5,660 bases of DNA from NCBI GenBank assembly GCA_021812865.1, contig JAKAMP010000222.1, positions 1 to 5,660 on the forward strand, given 5' to 3'. The notes under the pieces were generated by a model. It saw only the letters and a list, made by a program, of their open reading frames with translations. It did not search any database and was not told where the DNA came from. This stretch comes from Bacteroidota bacterium (lineage in GTDB: Bacteria > Bacteroidota > Bacteroidia > Bacteroidales > JAAYUG01). How positions within the stretch are numbered: position 1 is the first letter of the stretch; each line of letters opens with the position of its first letter. This document shows, piece by piece, positions 5,459 to 5,660 of the stretch. The position numbers and the translations under genes are program-made.

Positions 5459-5625
5459 ACCATTGAATAATCAAATTTGTGCTAATCTTCTGCGGCCTTG
5501 GCCGCATCTGCGTAAATCGGCCTGATCTGCGTCCGCCGCAGGCGCACTGCGTTCCATCCCATCCCACTCCCAGCCCCACCGCCCACTCATCACCAACCTG
5601 CCCATCCATAGCGTAATAAAAGCGG
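5459..5625 (+). repeat. Intergenic repeat unit F
   Basis: The leader is ACCATTGAATAATCAAAT. A perfect palindrome lies at 5491-5506 (TGCGGCC, TT, GGCCGCA). The second hairpin is CTGCG (5527-5531) with CGCAG (5537-5541). GCGCACTGCGTTCCATC follows, then a C-rich stretch and a degraded tail ACCTGCCCATCCATAGCG. The core matches unit D almost exactly. A-rich sequence follows to the window end, including ten A residues at 5648-5657; it may be the leader of a gene beyond the window. Confidence 0.83.
5490..5543 (+). repeat. 54-bp conserved core, copy in unit F
   Basis: Partner of 2771-2824, 53 of 54 positions identical. Leaders and tails around the two cores differ much more, so the core is the conserved or most recently exchanged module. 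Confidence 0.93.
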
Positions 5626-5660
5626 AATACATAACAGAAAAAATATCAAAAAAAAAATAA

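Noticed and set aside
5137..5609. Two reverse-strand open frames across units E and F
   Set aside because: Repeat-derived, with no domain; the first also overlaps the end of the + strand gene.

Overview
The window looks like a chromosomal segment from an uncultured member of the Bacteroidota, probably near Bacteroidales. The grounds are a Bacteroidota-type sugar transferase, a secreted helical protein ending in a SPOR-like domain, an outer-membrane barrel C-terminus ending in Phe, start codons without clear Shine-Dalgarno sequences, and TAnnTTTG-like boxes upstream. This placement is inferred from protein style; no rRNA or marker gene is present. All four recognisable genes are on the + strand.

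Layout. 1-321 is the 3' end of an outer-membrane beta-barrel gene, possibly Wzi-like (capsule assembly). 322-761 is intergenic and holds two repeat units (A, B) that share an exact 73-bp duplication. 762-2294 encodes a membrane-anchored polyprenyl-phosphate sugar-1-phosphate transferase. 2295-3105 is intergenic and holds two more units (C, D), each ending in an octanucleotide tandem array, then TTGAATCC-type and CATACTC-type microrepeats. 3106-4038 encodes an exported helical protein with a C-terminal SPOR-like domain. 4141-5175 encodes a two-domain protein of unknown function (DUF7309/DUF6930-like). 5176-5660 is intergenic with units E and F and an A-rich end.

How the genes may work together. 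The barrel fragment and the sugar transferase fit surface polysaccharide export and initiation. The SPOR-like protein would act at the periplasmic cell wall. The last protein has no visible signal peptide and no obvious link to the others. About 200 bp or more of repeats separates most of the genes, so this is probably not one compact operon. Only the last two genes are close (102 bp apart).

The most distinctive content is the repeat family. Six related units, all in the same orientation and arranged as three pairs, fill three intergenic gaps. The core carries a 16-bp palindrome, TGCGGCC-NN-GGCCGCA, and a second small hairpin. Two copies 2.7 kb apart match at 53 of 54 positions, and the only difference lies in the palindrome centre. 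The tails come in two types, so the units are modular. No transposase, CRISPR array, tRNA or rRNA is visible. The system is best described as a noncoding modular repeat family of unknown function.
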